Assembly: GCA_031280495.1 (NCBI GenBank)
Contig: JAITGT010000077.1
Location: 1 to 6,645 of the forward strand
Direction: 5' to 3'
DNA length: 6,645 bases
DNA from: Eubacteriaceae bacterium
GTDB taxonomy: Bacteria > Bacillota_A > Clostridia > Eubacteriales > Anaerofustaceae
This document shows positions 5,916 through 6,645 of this stretch, piece by piece (position 1 is the stretch's first letter; each line of letters begins with the position of its first letter). The position numbers and the translations under genes are program-made. The notes under the pieces are model-generated. The model saw only the letters and a list, made by a program, of their open reading frames with translations, had not been told where the DNA came from and did no database searches.

Positions 5916-6645
5916 GGCGCAGGCATTGGGCATTTCGCGCGCTTTCCGCCTTCTGCGCCATTGCCTTTTGCCTTGGGCTTTCCGGGTGCTGGTCCAACCA
6001 GGAGCTCAACAACCTGATTTTCGTTATGGGCGTGGGTGTAGACATTTCCGCAAGCAACCCAAGCGACTATTACGTCACATACCAGGCGCCGGAAATGAGA
6101 GCCCTCAAGTCCGGCTCTACGGACGCGACAACTTACCGAACCGTCTTCTCCAATGTCATTGGGCTGACGGACGCCTATTTAGAGAGCATGAAGCAGGCGT
6201 CCCGGGCGCTTTTTCTCAAGAACAACCAGGTAATTGTCATCGGAAAGGCGCAGGCCGAGAGGGGGATTGAGCAGATCATCGACTACTTTCTTAGAAACTA
6301 CAACTCCCGCATCAGCGCAAAACTCGTCATCAGCGAGACGACGGCGGAAGAGCTCTTGGGCGCGTCCTCCGGGCTGGAGGCCCTCCCCGCAGTAAAGCTT
6401 CAAAAAATGATGGACAGCCAGCAAAACGAAGGCGCTTCCGGCGTGTGCACCCTGTATGACTACGCAAGGGCGCTCGTTTCCGAGACGACCATGCCCACCA
6501 TTCCGCTCATGGGCATTGAGAGCGCCAACGGCAACGAGCGGATTACTTTTACGAGCACCGCAGTCTTTGAAAACAACAGGCTCATTGCCGTCATGGGGCC
6601 CAGCGAGACAAAGATCATCCAGCTGCTGCGCCCGCAGTCGCGCAG
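5912..6645 (+). CDS. gerAC: Spore germination receptor lipoprotein subunit C (GerAC family), 3' end cut off
   Basis: About 244 of the usual 370-400 residues are present; the gene runs past the right edge. The start ATG overlaps the gerAA stop as ATGA and has GGAGGG five bases upstream. A basic N-terminus (MRRRHW), a hydrophobic stretch and the lipobox LGLSGC give a lipid-modified Cys26, as in GerAC lipoproteins, which are anchored on the outer face of the spore inner membrane. Family hallmarks follow: CWSNQELNNLIFVMGVGVD (26-44, the usual GCWDxxEL then GIDxD), a Ser/Thr-rich stretch, LFLKNNQVIVIGKAQAERGI (100-119), and GIESANGNERITFTSTAVF followed by NNRLI, which opens the second domain. Typically the B subunit (a permease-like transporter) follows or lies nearby; it is not in view. 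Confidence 0.94.
   Translation, partial: MRRRHWAFRALSAFCAIAFCLGLSGCWSNQELNNLIFVMGVGVDISASNPSDYYVTYQAPEMRALKSGSTDATTYRTVFSNVIGLTDAYLESMKQASRALFLKNNQVIVIGKAQAERGIEQIIDYFLRNYNSRISAKLVISETTAEELLGASSGLEALPAVKLQKMMDSQQNEGASGVCTLYDYARALVSETTMPTIPLMGIESANGNERITFTSTAVFENNRLIAVMGPSETKIIQLLRPQSR

Overview
The window looks like chromosome from an endospore-forming Firmicute, probably an anaerobic Clostridia-type lineage with roughly balanced base composition. The support is a spore germinant-receptor operon (GerA family), strong AGGAGG-type ribosome binding sites, a lipobox lipoprotein and a Gram-positive style intrinsic terminator. No RNA gene, CRISPR array, insertion sequence or tRNA is visible. Composition and taxonomy are judged by eye, not computed.

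Layout. Four genes point left (minus strand). Read in their own direction from the right they are: a small beta-jelly-roll protein resembling the C1q/TNF-like C-terminal domain of exosporium protein BclA (3613-4092); a PLP-dependent beta-eliminating lyase of the tyrosine phenol-lyase/tryptophanase family (2067-3515); a TPR-repeat protein (1042-1920) followed by a clear terminator (982-1019); and, after about 400 bp of mostly AT-rich non-coding DNA with its own extended -10 promoter, the N-terminal part of an exported 5'-nucleotidase/UshA-like protein that runs off the left edge. Two genes point right from a divergent intergenic region (4093-4298): gerAA (4299-5915) and the start of gerAC (5912 to the right edge), overlapping by an ATGA junction.

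How they may work together. GerAA and GerAC are the A and C subunits of a nutrient receptor in the spore inner membrane; a B subunit is not in the window. A sigma-G-like promoter precedes gerAA, which fits forespore expression. The divergent BclA-like jelly roll would suit a spore-surface role, but nothing shows this directly. The lyase and the TPR protein may be co-transcribed behind it.

The two most unusual proteins are the lyase, which keeps the catalytic lysine and phenol-lyase specificity residues but has changed other cofactor- and cation-site positions, and the 5'-nucleotidase-like protein, in which the metal-binding motifs of the N-terminal half are all replaced, so it is probably a pseudoenzyme.
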